From: Ascochyta rabiei
Lineage: Eukaryota; Ascomycota; Dothideomycetes; Pleosporales; Didymellaceae
Length of the DNA stretch: 64,000 nucleotides
NCBI RefSeq assembly: GCF_004011695.2
Contig: NC_082411.1
Span: forward strand, 992,001-1,056,000
Direction: 5' to 3'
The position numbers and the translations under genes were made by a program. Below the pieces are notes generated by a model. That model did not search any database and was not told where the DNA came from. It saw only the letters and a program-made list of their open reading frames with translations. This document shows, piece after piece, positions 41,671 to 53,418 of the stretch. Within the stretch, counting starts at the first letter, position 1. Each line of letters begins with the position of its first letter.

Positions 41671-42333
41671 CTTGACCGAGCGGCAGCTGCAGACTGATTG
41701 CGGGCAAAGACGTATCACAGCTTCATAGGGAGCAGTTGCACGTGGGAAGAGGAGCAAGGCCGCAAGAGCAGAAGCGAGAGGGAGCGATTCATCGTGGGCG
41801 TGACATGGTCGACAGCGAGGTGGTGAGCGCACAGGGCTGGAGGTGAGGCTGACAGTCCATGTCACACTAGCAAGATGTAGTGTCCAAGCCACATGCACCA
41901 GACTTGACCACGTGAGGGCAAAGGTTGCACACACATGTGGCATCTGACTAGGTCATGCTGCCAAACAAGATGCCGTCGGTGGTGTGAGGATTGTGGCGAG
42001 CTGCAGTCTCACGAGCGCATCTGACCCAGCGTTTCCAAGCTCACTGCATGCGCGATCAGCCATGTGTGGGCGAATGTATTTGCACGGCTGGATGACTATC
42101 TGTGCTGCCGCTGCCGGTCTACATGTACCAGAAAGTGGGAAAGACTGTCTGCAAATTCACGCTCGCAAAATACACACAGACCAGAAGGCTTGAAGCCCTG
42201 GATGCTGAGAACCGCCGAACGCCATCGCTAACGTGGACAGAAAAATACCGTCTGCACTTTGTAGACACACGAGAAGAATAAAACAGCCAAAGCGCTGAGA
42301 AGAGAGGTACGAGAGCGCAGGTCCGTCGCTCGC
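41671..42333. other. intergenic region, no supported gene
   Basis: About 660 bp holding the promoter of the preceding minus-strand gene and the 3' flank of the tandem-paralogue gene. No repeat or motif noted. Confidence 0.45.
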
Positions 42334-44800
42334 TCACCGCCTGTGCATCACAATCTTCGCATCCTCATTGCGGAGAAACTCGAACACGCCCCTGTTGAGC
42401 CGGTCCAGTCCGTCTTTGAAGAGATGCTCCGTATTCTCCGTGTTCGCCATGACAGCAAACGTCCTACAGAGCAGATCCTCCGGGCTCACGCCGTCCAGAG
42501 TACTCATATTCTTCCACTTCAAGCGCATGACTCGGAGGTCGTTCATCGCCAACAGACGATCAATGAGTCCTGACGCGCTCACTCCTGATTGCGCAATGAT
42601 CGAGTGTCGAAGGCTGCTGATGGCTTGCCTCTCGTGCAGCCATGCGGTCAGGATGCGGGAACACATTTCGTAGTGGGGACCGAGCTCAACGCGGAAGATG
42701 GCTTCTCCGTGATACCATAGATGGCTGATTCGGGTGAGAACTGCTGCCTCATCGGGTGGCGATGCCGCTCTTGGAAACAGGTACTGAATGAGCAAAGCAA
42801 GAACCTCACATTGGAGCAGGCGCAGGTCGACCACCGCCGCGACAGATCGAGGTAGGTGTGGAGGAGCCACCTCGACGTGCTGGCTCTTCAATACCGGTTG
42901 AGGAGGTTGGACGGCAGCCAGGACAGGAGGAGGCTGGACGGCAGCCGGGACAGGGGGGGGAGGCTGGATGGCTTGGGCATGACCAGCAGATGCTGCCGCA
43001 GGAACGATGCGTATACCGTGGATCGGGGCATGGGTTTCCGTTGGCGCGGGTGCGATGTGCTGATTGTGTGCTCGTGACGGCTGGGTGTTCGCGTCTTGCG
43101 CAAACGGTGTACTGGATCTGCTAGATGGATGGGGGGCAATGGAACGGCCAACGTGGTGGTTGACTGGAGTATGCGTGCGACTCGGAGGCTGAGCTGATGC
43201 TTGTTGCTGGTGTAGTGGGACGTGGCTCCTAGAAGGTGTGAAATTTTGGGATTGACTTTCAGAGCGAGCTTTGACCTGAGCGGCCTGGCTTTGGGGTGAG
43301 CTCTGAGGGTGTGGAGCCGGCTGGGAAGTAGCCTGAGGAGCAAGCTGTGTGTGTTGAACGGCTTGGGCCACAGAGGACTCGCGACTAAGAAGACCATTGG
43401 TGGGCGTTGGTGAGTTGACTGTACGAAACCCTTGACCGGGGGCAGACGCAGCACTGAGTGCGGGCACTGAACGAGGATCTGGGGTCACGGGTGGCAAAGT
43501 CACGCCGTGAGCGGCTGTGTCGTATGGACTGGTATATGCACGCGGTTCCACACGGTTCTGGCTAGGCGACATCCTCTTCGTATCCAGTGACGGAGCTCGT
43601 GGCGCTTCGCTTGATGGTTCACGAACAGGTGGCAGAGGTGGCGGAGGTGGCGTGTTTACTGCAGTGAAAGTGCCGGGGGTAACGGCGGTGAAAGCGGCAG
43701 CAGATACGGATGCGTTTTCAGAAGATCCAGAGAGTCCGTTGACTTGATTGCTCGACAGTGAGCCGAGTTCCACGCGGGCGCTCTCAGGGCCTGCGTTGGG
43801 GGCTGGTGAGAGGTGATGGTTCTGGTCGAAAGGTCGAACGGGCAGAGGCGGGGTGTTTCCCGCGTCACCAGGAACGGCGAAAGAATCCAGAGGCTTCCTG
43901 GGACTCGTGCTACTTCTTCTTCCTGGTGGCAGCGTGTTGTACGGCCGCTTGGCAGGCGAGGGGGCGTGCTCTTCCCCATCTGACAGTGACCCACCCAGGT
44001 ACGCTGTACTCTTGCGCTTCTTGAGGTTGGGCAATGGCTTCGCATCGACTTCCAGCCCGGCGGAAGCGTCCAGATGTGGTGGAGAGAGCGATTGCGGGGT
44101 TCCACGTTGTGACTGCAGATGGGTTAACCGATCATGTTGGAATCATGGATCGCGTCATGTGACTCGGAGATATTAGTACACTTACGCCACCTTCCCCGTC
44201 GAAGTCAGCCAGGGTGTCGTAGTCGTTTGCACCGGAGGGCCTCTTAAGCTTCATGTTTCTGATGTAATAGCATGCTTTGATGATGATCCAGCGATGCAGG
44301 TGTATCTTGAGTCTGCACGGATTAGCAGGGTGGAGGCAGACGGAGCCGTGCTCCAGCATGGAGGCTCACATTTCTCTGTGCTCGGCATCGTCGTAGAACA
44401 GGTGCTTGTTGTACGTCTTCTTGGTGGGATCGGGGGTGAGGAGACAGGTGCGATCGGCATGCGTGCCCCAGATAGCGGGTCCGTAGGTAGCGAGCAGCTC
44501 CTCCAGCTCGGCATCTAAGCTGTGCGGATCTGCAGCAAAATCGAGCAGGGCATCTCGTTCCTTGGGCAGCTCTTTGGACAGCTTGGTGACTTCACTGGAG
44601 ATCTTGCGATAGTCCGGGTTGTCGAATTTGGGAATGCCGCGATTCGTCGTGGAGCTGGATGCGGACAAGCCCAGGCCCAAGCACTCCGTCACCTCGCGGA
44701 TAGTAGGCGAGTGGCTGCTGAAAACGCTGATCCATCTTTGCCTATCCCATCGCCGCACGCCGTGCTCCAGATCCAAAGCCAGATTATCTTTGGAGCTCAT
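42334..44800 (-). CDS. tandem paralogue A: unrecognised protein family, long form
   Basis: Three exons, 44800-44370, 44312-44186, 44112-42334, with introns of 57 and 73 bp; product 778 aa. I do not recognise the family, but it is clearly related to the gene at 46376-48134. N-terminal domain (about 1-185): RQRWISVFSSHSPTIREVTE, KLSKELPKERDALLDFA, ELLATYGPAIWGTHADRTCL, HLFYDDAEHREILKIHLHRW, IIIKACYYIRNMKL. A 400-residue Pro/Ser/Gln-rich disordered linker follows, with an NLS-like LKKRKST. The C-terminal helical domain (about 610-778) includes CEVLALLIQYLFPRAASPPD, YEMCSRILTAWLHERQAISS, GVSPEDLLCRTFAVMANTEN. The layout, two ordered ends with a long linker, suggests a nuclear scaffold or regulator. 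An in-frame ATG at 44914 would add an (Arg-His)n extension. No catalytic motif is visible. Confidence 0.72.
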
Positions 44801-44829
44801 GGTGAGGCATGAGTGCCGGTAGATGCTGC

Positions 44830-44882
44830 GGTGACGGTGACGGTGACGGTGACGGTGACGGTGACGGTGACGGTGACGGTGA
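44830..44882. repeat. (GGTGAC)n hexamer in the 5' region of paralogue A
   Basis: About nine perfect GGTGAC units ending 30 bp upstream of the chosen start codon. On the gene's strand it reads GTCACC, which would code for (His-Arg)n if translation began at the in-frame ATG at 44914. Confidence 0.95.
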
Positions 44883-46375
44883 AGAAAGGATGAGGATGGG
44901 GATGGATGGTGCACGCCGAACGAGGAAACGAGTATGTGTTAGATTGAGACCCAGTAACGTAAAGGGGAGTGCGCTAGCTAGCGTAAACGTTCCACTAGTC
45001 GCAGATGCCTTTTCTTTTGGTAGCAACAAAGTTCGAAATCGCCGTGTCTCAGACAGCGAAGCCGGTCGTGGTGATGGCGCCTGCGTGCGCTGTGCACAGG
45101 ACTGACGCCTCCAGGGACCGATCGGGTGAGGATCGTGGAGTTGCAGTACTCGGACGCTCTGGCAGCAGGCAAAAGCTGGTTCACGAAGCGAGCGAGATGT
45201 GGCCGATGGCAGAGTACGCGTCCCACTCCATGTCTCGATATGACTCGCCGCCACCCCTTGGGTAATCATACTACCGCTCCTAACCCATTGGGTGGGCACG
45301 GCGGGCCAGCTACGCATTGCGCACTTTGCACTTTGCACTGCACTTTGCACTGCACTTTGCACTGCGCCCTTGCTTCTGCTCTAGCGTCTGGTGTACGACG
45401 CCCGGCATCGTCCAGCACCACGACGGCAGACTCGGCTACCGTACAGCTGTGCTCATGGCCCATGGATCCCTACGTTGGAGAGTTATGGAGTTATGCTGGC
45501 TTGTGCCAAACCTTGCGAGCCATGCTCCCGTTTCAGCGATAGTCGCCTAGCTATGTACCAGCAAACACGCACGGCCAACTGCGCTTTCGTACAAGGAGCA
45601 CAAATGCATCTATGACGCGCTCGTATCCCATCCTATCGTATCGTCTCTGCCATCTGGCTGCCTACTCGCCTACGCTACACGGCCTGGAATCGCTCATCCG
45701 TGTAACGTCGGAAAACTGGTTTCCCTTTCCCTTGGACTCGCTACCCATCCGACTTGGGTCGTCGTGAGGAGCCGCAACAGGCCGCTGGACCACGTTCGCG
45801 CTGACCCAATGGCCTCTTGCAGAGCGAGAACGAGCGCGAGGCGACTCCCTTGTGTTGAATGCGGCAATCCCTGTCTGTGCTCGCGGGACAAACTTGCCAT
45901 CTTGCCATGATGCCAAACGTAAAAATAGGACGGAGGTATAGACTTGGGTCTAGTCAGATTAATTGACGTGGTACGCAACGTACGACGCTCCGCCCTTGGC
46001 AATACACACTACGCGTAGCGAGCATCATGTCCCGCCCGTGCCCATCAGATCCCAAGCCCAACATAATAGTACAGCTACCGTCTACACCAGCACGCTCAAG
46101 CACGTACCTGCGTAGCCTCGCTCTGCTTGCCCTATGCACGCTGCACCCGACTTTCCATCCGTCACCCGCCTACTCACCCACGAGCCTAGCGCGATCCTAC
46201 ACAGATCCTGCAACGTTGTGAAATGACTGAAACGTCCATGGCCGATTACCCGAATACGATAGTGCTGGCCTATCGCTGATCGACACTACCTACGCTCCTG
46301 AACACCCAAGCCCAAGCCCAAAACAGTAATCTGTACATGAATGCTTTTGACAGCCCGTCCGTGCTTCCCTTTGCA
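44883..46375. other. spacer between the tandem paralogues, with a 12-bp repeat
   Basis: About 1.5 kb with no supported gene. It includes a 12-bp tandem array (ACTTTGCACTGC, about four copies) at 45320-45366. ORFs such as 44784-45362 (minus) run through microsatellites and are rejected. The 5' flank of paralogue A and 3' flank of paralogue B lie here. Confidence 0.5.
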
Positions 46376-48134
46376 CTACCCGACATACCACAGCGTACCC
46401 TTTCCCTCTTCCTCTTCAGTCTTGCGGAAGGGCTCCACGCTCTCTCCGAGCCAGCTCACCACCCTCGTGAACTCGATCGGCTTCCACGCCAGCTCCGCCG
46501 CCAACTTGTCGCCCGCCAGAACCACAAAGGCTTGGCGAAGCAGTTCATCTCTGTCCACCATCAGTCCGTAGCCAAGGCCGAAGCCCTGTCCAATGTCCTC
46601 AAAGTTCGCCATGATGGTTTGTGTCGCGCCCATGAGCGTTCTATGCTGCTGGATGCGCCTCTCGATTTCAGGCGCGCTTTGGCCCTCCGAGTTCCAGCCT
46701 GTTGATTGGTCAGTACTGAAATCACCAGCTCCCAGGCTGGACGGTGTAGAAACGAGTCAAACCTACGTCGGTCTGCACGGTCGAGCGCTGCAAGGTGTCG
46801 TCTAAGCTCGATCCACGTGAGAACGGCGCGCTCCCTTGCGATGAACACCGGAATGTTTTCCACCATCTTGTCGTAGTCCGCTCGCACGCCTTCTCTCCAA
46901 CCCTTCTCCACCCGGTTGAGGAGCGTCTCTTCGTCCCACGGAACGCTGCACTCCTCGTCGTAGAGGAGAGATCGAAGCGCTCGCACGCTGTCGTAGTCCA
47001 ACCCCCGATACGGTGTACTGCCATTCTGCTGGGGTATGTCTTCAAAAGCCGCGTCATCAGAGCGGAAACTCGCGACAAGCTTGGCCACTTCAACGCTTAT
47101 CTGCCTGTCAACGTTGGCTTGGTTGGCTTGCGCAATTGGCTGCTGCACGGCAAGCTTGCTGTCTGCGCCCTGCGCCGCACTAGCATTCGCTGCAGCCCAC
47201 GCTGAGTTCGCCTGTTGCGGGCTGCTTCCACCTCCTGCTACCAGCTTATCCCACACGCCTTCCATCACTTTGTGAGGCGCCGCTTCGTTTTGTGTCGCTG
47301 CTCTCAAGTTACCATTCTCGCCCGGCGCGCCACTGTTGACGGAGCTAAGCCCAAGACCCTCGCGGGAGCCCGCGGTTGGACTTCCACCGGGTTCCGAAGG
47401 GGTTAGCATGGCGGTGGAGGAGATTGGACTTCCACGTGATACTGTCTCGCTTTGAAATACCGAGTTGGGAGCAAGTGCGACAAAGGATGCGGGCGTGCTG
47501 CTCTCACCACTTGCGTTTTGCCCGTTGAGCTCGGCTTCAGCTCTTGCCTTTCGATTCTCCTCCTTCTTCTTTCGCTCTCGGTCCAAACGCTCACGCGCCA
47601 AGATGACGTTGCACGCTTTGAGCCCTATCCACCAATGTAGAAGCTTATGTATGCTGCAGATGCAACTGTTAACTGAAGCCCGTTGCTGCTTGCTCACGTT
47701 TCGCTCCACCTAGTGTGTACTCACAGCTGTTTATCTTCCTCGTTCTCAAAGTATACATCTCTTGGATAGACGCCCTCTTCTACTCCAGGCTCATTCGCTG
47801 TGATCAGGTGCTCCCTGTCACCGACCCTGCCCCAGATCCTACTACCATGCTTTTCAACAAGTGCATCGACCTCGGGCTTCAAGCTATTCTCTTCGCTGAG
47901 ACGCTTCATCAAGTCGTCCGACTCCTTTGGTAACGTTGCAACGATGTCGCCCATATCTTGCACCAATTCCCTAACTAATGCAGATTCAAAGTTGGTCTTG
48001 CCCCGCTTGTTCGAAGACCATTTGGCGCGTAATCCGAGCCGTTCGATTAGCTCGTGCATGCGAACTTTACTCCGGTTCTTCATGATATCGATCCAGTCTT
48101 TCGACGTGGCATACGTGATTGCGGAGCCGTCCAT
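46376..48134 (-). CDS. tandem paralogue B: unrecognised protein family, short form
   Basis: Three exons, 48134-47725, 47653-46767, 46698-46376, introns 71 and 68 bp; product 539 aa. N-terminal domain parallels paralogue A: SKDWIDIMKNRSKVRMHELI, ATLPKESDDLMKRLSEEN, LVEKHGSRIWGRVGDREHLI, RDVYFENEEDKQLIHKLLHW, WIGLKACNVILARERL. A Lys/Arg/Glu-rich helix (RERKKKEENRKARAEAEL) and a 100-residue disordered linker follow. The C-terminal domain has DRQISVEVAKLVASFRSDDA, RGLDYDSVRALRSLLYDEEC, EREAV-like RERAVLTWIELRRHLAALDR, and VDRDELLRQAFVVLAGDKLA. The first intron sits in phase 2 immediately before the Ile-His/Leu of the HW helix, as in paralogue A. Function unknown; no enzyme motif seen. The last exon is supported by splice signals (GTAGGT, TACTGACC, CAG) and by similarity to the end of A. 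Confidence 0.72.
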
Positions 48135-49320
48135 GATTGCGGTTTTGCTTGCATTGGTGGGCGCTGCCGCGCATACCCCGATCGATGGGAGGGTGCAGAC
48201 AATGCCACTTCCTTACTGTCCAACGGCGTGTCGCAAGATGATGCCGGTCATAGGAAGGCGATAGACATGGGCGTTTCGTTAATCTCGCCGCATAGGAGCA
48301 TCGGCAGTTGATCTGCGACCCGCAAGAAGGTACAAATGGTGAAGGGAGAGGGCGCGAAGGATGTGCAGATAAGCTCAGTCAAGGGCGCAGCCCTACCGAC
48401 CACAGCCGTGAGAGAAGCAAATGCTCAATTGATGAACAGACGGCAAGAAAGATGAAGCAGCTTTGCGTCCATGTCGCCTTGGAAAGACTTGCGTACAAAG
48501 CCCTAGAAACGGGAGCGGATCCTCGTGGCAGAATCACCTCATTGGTCAACACGTCCACACCGGACTACCGGACTTACACAAAACTCGTCAAAGCTTGTCC
48601 GCGCAATCGCCCTCGCCATTTCCTGGTCGGGAATCATCAATTCTAGTGCGTCTCCAGAATCGCCCTTGCCTGCACGGACCATGTATTTTGTACAAGTCGG
48701 CCGACCCCTGATGGTCGATGCTACCCTGATACGAAGCCGGTCTACGTGTCGTATACCCACGCTCTACATTCGGAAACGGTATTCGCGCTTGTCACTCTGA
48801 AGCTTAGCGGATCAGAGCAGAGTAACGACATGGCAAGTAGACACTCGCATTGCGGAGAAAGCCGGCTACGAGCCAACAGTCTTTGGTAATAAGTACGAGA
48901 GCTAATTAATGCTATGCTCTGGATCAGCTGCACCCTGAACGGGCGTTACGAGACTTCAGCGTCTTGTCTTGAATCTGAAGAGCAGTGACTGTTACGCTCA
49001 AGGCCTCCAGCAGTACTGCTTTACAGGCTGCCGCCGAGACACCCAGGTCGGAATCTGCTGCATCGTAAAAGGAAGTGAACTGGCAGGATGTTTCGTCAAA
49101 TGAAGTTACAGGTTTTGCTATAGGAAGCGTGTGAAGGGTGTCGTAATCACACATTCCGCGCATGTATCAGCATCGCGATCGTGACGAGTACTGTAACCGC
49201 TCGAGAAATTGGTTCACGCAGGCTGTGCAGGACCAAAGTCACCGATTTTTTTGTTTGTTTGTCAGTCGCCTGCAGTTCCAACCGTCGAATTTGCAGAACT
49301 GCGTCTGTTGCAAGCCCCAT
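48135..49320. other. intergenic region, no supported gene
   Basis: About 1.2 kb between the 5' end of paralogue B and the 3' end of the transporter gene. Only short overlapping frames; no repeats or RNA genes recognised. Confidence 0.5.
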
Positions 49321-51107
49321 CTAAGCCTTGGGCTCGTAAGAGACGTCCTCAACCTGGCCGGGCCCCTTGTTGGTGGAAACCTTGACGTCACCTGCCTCGA
49401 TATCGCGCTGAAGCTGGTCGAGACGCGATTCGATCTTGCCAGCCCTCCACGCAGGGATGCCGCTGTCGAAGACGGTGTCCATCTCTTCAAGAGTCTTGCC
49501 CTTGGTCTCAGGCGCTGCCAAGAACATGTGGATCAGAGCAAGGCCGTTGAAGGTGCCAAAGATCTGAGTACAGTGTTAGCCGTGTGCGGCAACTACGTGC
49601 AAACCGAGAAGCTCACCATATACATCTTCCAGTTGATGCTCCAGAGGAGAGGAGGGACGGCAAAAGCGAGAATGCAGTTCTGTGAAACTGGTCAGTAGTT
49701 CATTCGACAGCCTTTGACCAGTTCCAAACTCACCCATGTCCAGTTACTGGCTGTGGCCAGAGAAACAGCCTTAGCACGGACCTTGGCAGGGAAGATTTCC
49801 GACGGGTATGTCCAGGAGACGGGTCCCCAGGTAGTAGCGAAGGAAGCGACGAAAAGATAGGAGCAAGCAACGATGGCCTTGGAGACGCCGCCGTGCTCCT
49901 TGGGAACGACCCAGGAGATGTCCTTGTCGGTTTTATCGGGGTTGGGAACTCCGTATGAGGCCTGGAGAGCTCCAGTGGTAAAAAGCCATGTCATCATCAA
50001 GAAACTGCCGACGAGGAGCGCCGGGCGACGACCGAACTTGTCTAGGTACAAAATCGCGGGCAAAGTCATGGCGACGTTGATGATATACTGGATAGACGAG
50101 GTCAAGAGCTCGTCTGCGATGCCGGCGCCGCGCATGATAAACACGATATAATACATCATTATGTTCATGCCGCACAGTTGTGACCACATTTGGATCGACA
50201 TGCCGAGGATGACACGCTTGAGGATGCGGGGCTTGACAAGCGCAGCGAAGCTGGTGACAGCCTCCTCGCGCTCGAAGCGGAGAGCTTCCTCGATCTCTTT
50301 GTACTCGGCAAGGACCTTTGGGTGGTTGACATCGCCCGAGCCGTGGAGGTTGGCGAGGACAGTGAGTGCCTCCTCCCAGCGATCCTTGGACGCGAGCCAA
50401 CGCGGGGAACGAGGGAAAAAGAAGAGGCCGACGAACAGGATGGCGCCTGGAACCGCCTGGATGCCCCATGGGATGCGGAAAGCAGCTGTTCCTTGGAGCT
50501 CGTTTTTGACGCCGCCATCGTAGAAAGAAGAGCCGTACTGGATGAAGTATTGAATCAGAATTCCCCACGTAATAGCCCACTGCTGAAACGATACAAATCG
50601 GCCGCGGCTCTCCTTGGGTGCGATCTCACTCTGGTATACCGGGACGATGGCCGAACAGATACCGATGGCGAAGCCACCGACAACACGGCCAACACAGAGA
50701 AGAGCGACACCGTTAGAAGCAGCCTGGAGGATAGCACCGACGCACCAGATGATGGCTGCAATCTGGATAGCGGTTCGGCGAGACAGGCGATCGGCAATGA
50801 AGGAGGAACACAGGGCACCGAAAAGTGAGCCAGCGGGCATGGAAGCGGTCTGCTTGGCGTCAGCGAGCTGTCATTTTGTTAAAAAGATGCGCTCTTACGA
50901 TACCACCCTGACGGGTGCCTGCGGGATGGCCAAAGTATCTGCCATAGGCGGGCGTTCCAAGCACGCCGGACATGGAAGAGATGTCGAAACCGAAAAGTCC
51001 ACCACCAATGGCGGCGAAGCCACAGATGGCGTAGATGTTGTAGAAAGTCTAGCTAGAGTTAGTTGTCATGAACTGTGTGTGTCGAGCGAGTGAGCTCCCA
51101 CCTTCAT
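49321..51107 (-). CDS. MFS high-affinity glucose transporter, Hgt1/Hxt type
   Basis: Five exons: 51107-51102, 51048-50899, 50849-49734, 49679-49617, 49563-49321, with introns of 49-54 bp; product 525 aa, 12 TMs. Exon 1 encodes only Met-Lys. Family marks: IGGGLFGFDISSMSGVLG in TM1, GGITASMPAGSLFGAL, DRLSRR between TM2 and TM3, GRVVGGFAIGICSAIVPVYQ with SEIAPKESRG, PRSPRWLASKDRWEEAL, QMWSQLCGMNIMMYYIVF in TM7, DKFGRRPALLVGS, WTYPSEIFPAKVRAKA, and PETKGKTLEEMD at the end. These match the sugar porter family and especially K. lactis HGT1-like proteins. It would import glucose by proton symport at the plasma membrane. It is not the quinate permease: the sequence resembles hexose porters and it lies 15 kb from qutR. 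A TATA box lies 77 bp upstream. Confidence 0.92.
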
Positions 51108-51183
51108 CGAGCCAAACAGTGGACTAGTCTGGGTTGAGAAGGACAGCGGGGTGTGGGCGATCGCAAGCTGGAATTACACGAGG

Positions 51184-51190
51184 TTTTATA
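51184..51190 (-). promoter_or_regulatory. TATA box of the glucose transporter gene
   Basis: TATAAAA on the minus strand, 77 bp before the ATG at 51107. One of the few clear TATA boxes in the window, as expected for a highly regulated nutrient transporter gene. Confidence 0.55.
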
Positions 51191-53418
51191 GAGGGAGGGA
51201 TCTTGCGAGGCGCGTGATTCTACCGGTTAGGCCTCTGCACGTAGATGCCTGTGCGCCTGTGACTGGCCTTCACTCTTGTCCAAGTTGCGGTCGAGCAACT
51301 GCACTCCAGATCCTTGCAACAAAGCGCCTGCGCCCAGCCCGCAGCCCCCGCAAACAACCGTTTGTCCACTAAGGATCGGCCCACTGAGCCTGGGGTAGTA
51401 CAAAGCACATGCATAAACGTCTTCCGGTGATCATGTTATTGTAACATCGTCCACAGTAGTGCCTTCACTTGGACCAATCGAACAGTGAAGAGCAATTGAC
51501 AGGTTCTGTAGCGCTGACCAAAGCAGTTGCCTGTAGACCATCTCTTGCGTAAGGACGGTTCGTCCGAGGAAGATTCTCAGCTGGCGTGACCAACCAGAAG
51601 GCGATCTGCCAAATTGAACGCGGAACAGCTGCCACATCACGCGAGGCTCATGTCGCTTGCCGCGCGAGAGAGGATTGGCACACTCCAGCATTGATCATGT
51701 CCCGGAGGCGGGTCCCAAATTGAAAACCCCGTCTGGGCGTCTCGGCGTTGCACGCCAACTTGATCGAACATCGTGAGTCTTGAGCCAGGGTGAAGGCCTG
51801 ACAACTTGAGATCCCGCACATCAAGGCCACCAAACACTCCACTAGACTCCGTGAGTTCGTGTCACCAGCACATGTGGCTGTAAAGCTGAAAGCCTTCAGG
51901 ATGTTGTGCTACTGTCCTGCGACGGTCAGGCGTTCCGGACGTTGAAAGAGGTTGCGATCAACGAAAGAGGTGTTGGATCATGCAGGATCAGCCTTGGGCA
52001 CATGTGGCTAGCGTCTTTCCCGATGAACATCCCCAGCGTTCAGTCTCCTCTGCACCGCTCGCGCCTACGTGCACAGCTGACATTGCCCAGACACCAAGAC
52101 CGTGGTGGCTTTTTACCATTCGGATTAGAGCAAGCGCATCGAGTCCTCCTTTAGGACAGGCAGCCGGTATGGTTTTGAGGTGTCGAAAATCAGGTTCAGA
52201 TGCCGCGAAAGAAACAGCCACGAACACTCAGAGGAAGTGCCCTACTGTCGCGGAAGGGCGAAAGAGTTGATGAGACGTGATGGTGTGTATAGGTTGCATC
52301 CGATGTGTTCGTCATGTGCAGCAATGTGGAAGTGGCCTCCATCTTGGAACGTAGCAACATAGCAACTGCACGTCGATGTATCGACCAGACGATAGCTGGA
52401 GACTGTCTCGACAGTCCTGGCTGCAAGGGCGATTCGACTCTCAGCGCGCACAGTGTACGCTTGCAAGACCAAGGAATAGCGCAGCTCAGGATACAAGACG
52501 CACCGTATCGCGTTGGGCGTCAGCAAGTAACCTGTTACCGCAAAGTCAGCTCGAACAACCTGTGGCATTCGACACTCATCCTCACCGGTCGTCTCGCGAT
52601 CTTCGGCATTTTGAGACATTTGCAGTCCATCTCAACGTAGCGCAAGAAGCACAATCGGACTTGATGTCGCTGGTTCCCTTCTTTGCACATGCCATGTCGA
52701 ACGAGAGGACCAGAGTGTTTCTTGGAGCAAGAGTTGAAGAGACATGGCGTCCAGTTCCACAAACCGACTCTTTCTCGATGCAGTAAAGGCAGCACTTGAA
52801 CGTCCAGATAAGAACTGCAGGAGCAGACACGCTGCCCTTGTACAGAGAGACGAACCTATGCTGATTCACAGAGGTGAGCTACACCTCGCACCTTCTCGCC
52901 AGTGCAGGCAACGAGCTGACCACTGAGACATATCCTTGTAGCTACCACGCATCACATCCATGATCTCGGGGATTGATACGGAAACCCCTGTGGAAAACTT
53001 AATCTAACCTTGTCATGCTGAGAAAGTCACAGAAGAGGAAAACCAAATCTAACCTTCTCATGCTGAGAAAGCCACAGAAGAGGAAAACTAAACCTAACCT
53101 TGTCGTGTCGAGAAAGTCGCAGGAAAGAAAGCCAAGCTCTCGACAGTAACCGTGCTAGCACGACTGACGACCTCTCCACGAATCTCACAGTTTGCACATA
53201 CACGTCGCACGATAGCTTGCATGCGCTGCTGTTGTGAGGCGAGGAGGCGTATTCTGGAGTCTTGGTTCTGTAGTAGCGGTTTCGTTGTGTTGTATATATG
53301 TATATATGTATATATATCAGGAGTGATGTTTGTGAGGGAAAAGAAAAACGTCTTGCATGCTAGCTAGCTGTCTCTATTACTAGTACACCACGATATCTAC
53401 ACGTAGAATCATGCTTGT
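51191..53418. other. gene-poor interval with a 45-bp triplicated sequence
   Basis: About 2.2 kb between the transporter's promoter side and the Sam50 3' end. No supported gene; frames up to 136 codons overlap on both strands at 52200-52900. It includes a TATATATGTATATATG stretch near 53293 and the tandem repeat listed next. Confidence 0.5.
53004..53128. repeat. 45-bp tandem repeat, 2.8 copies
   Basis: Units begin at 53004, 53049 and 53094 with CTAACCTTGTCATGCTGAGA or close variants and share GAAAGTCACAGAAGAGGAAA. Copies 1 and 2 differ at about four positions, copy 3 is more diverged and incomplete. Stops occur in all frames, so it is not coding. Confidence 0.93.

Noticed and set aside
49321..51107. 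Transporter considered as quinate permease (QutD) because of the quinate regulators
   Set aside because: Its motifs match hexose porters of the HGT1/HXT group and it lies 15 kb from qutR among unrelated genes.
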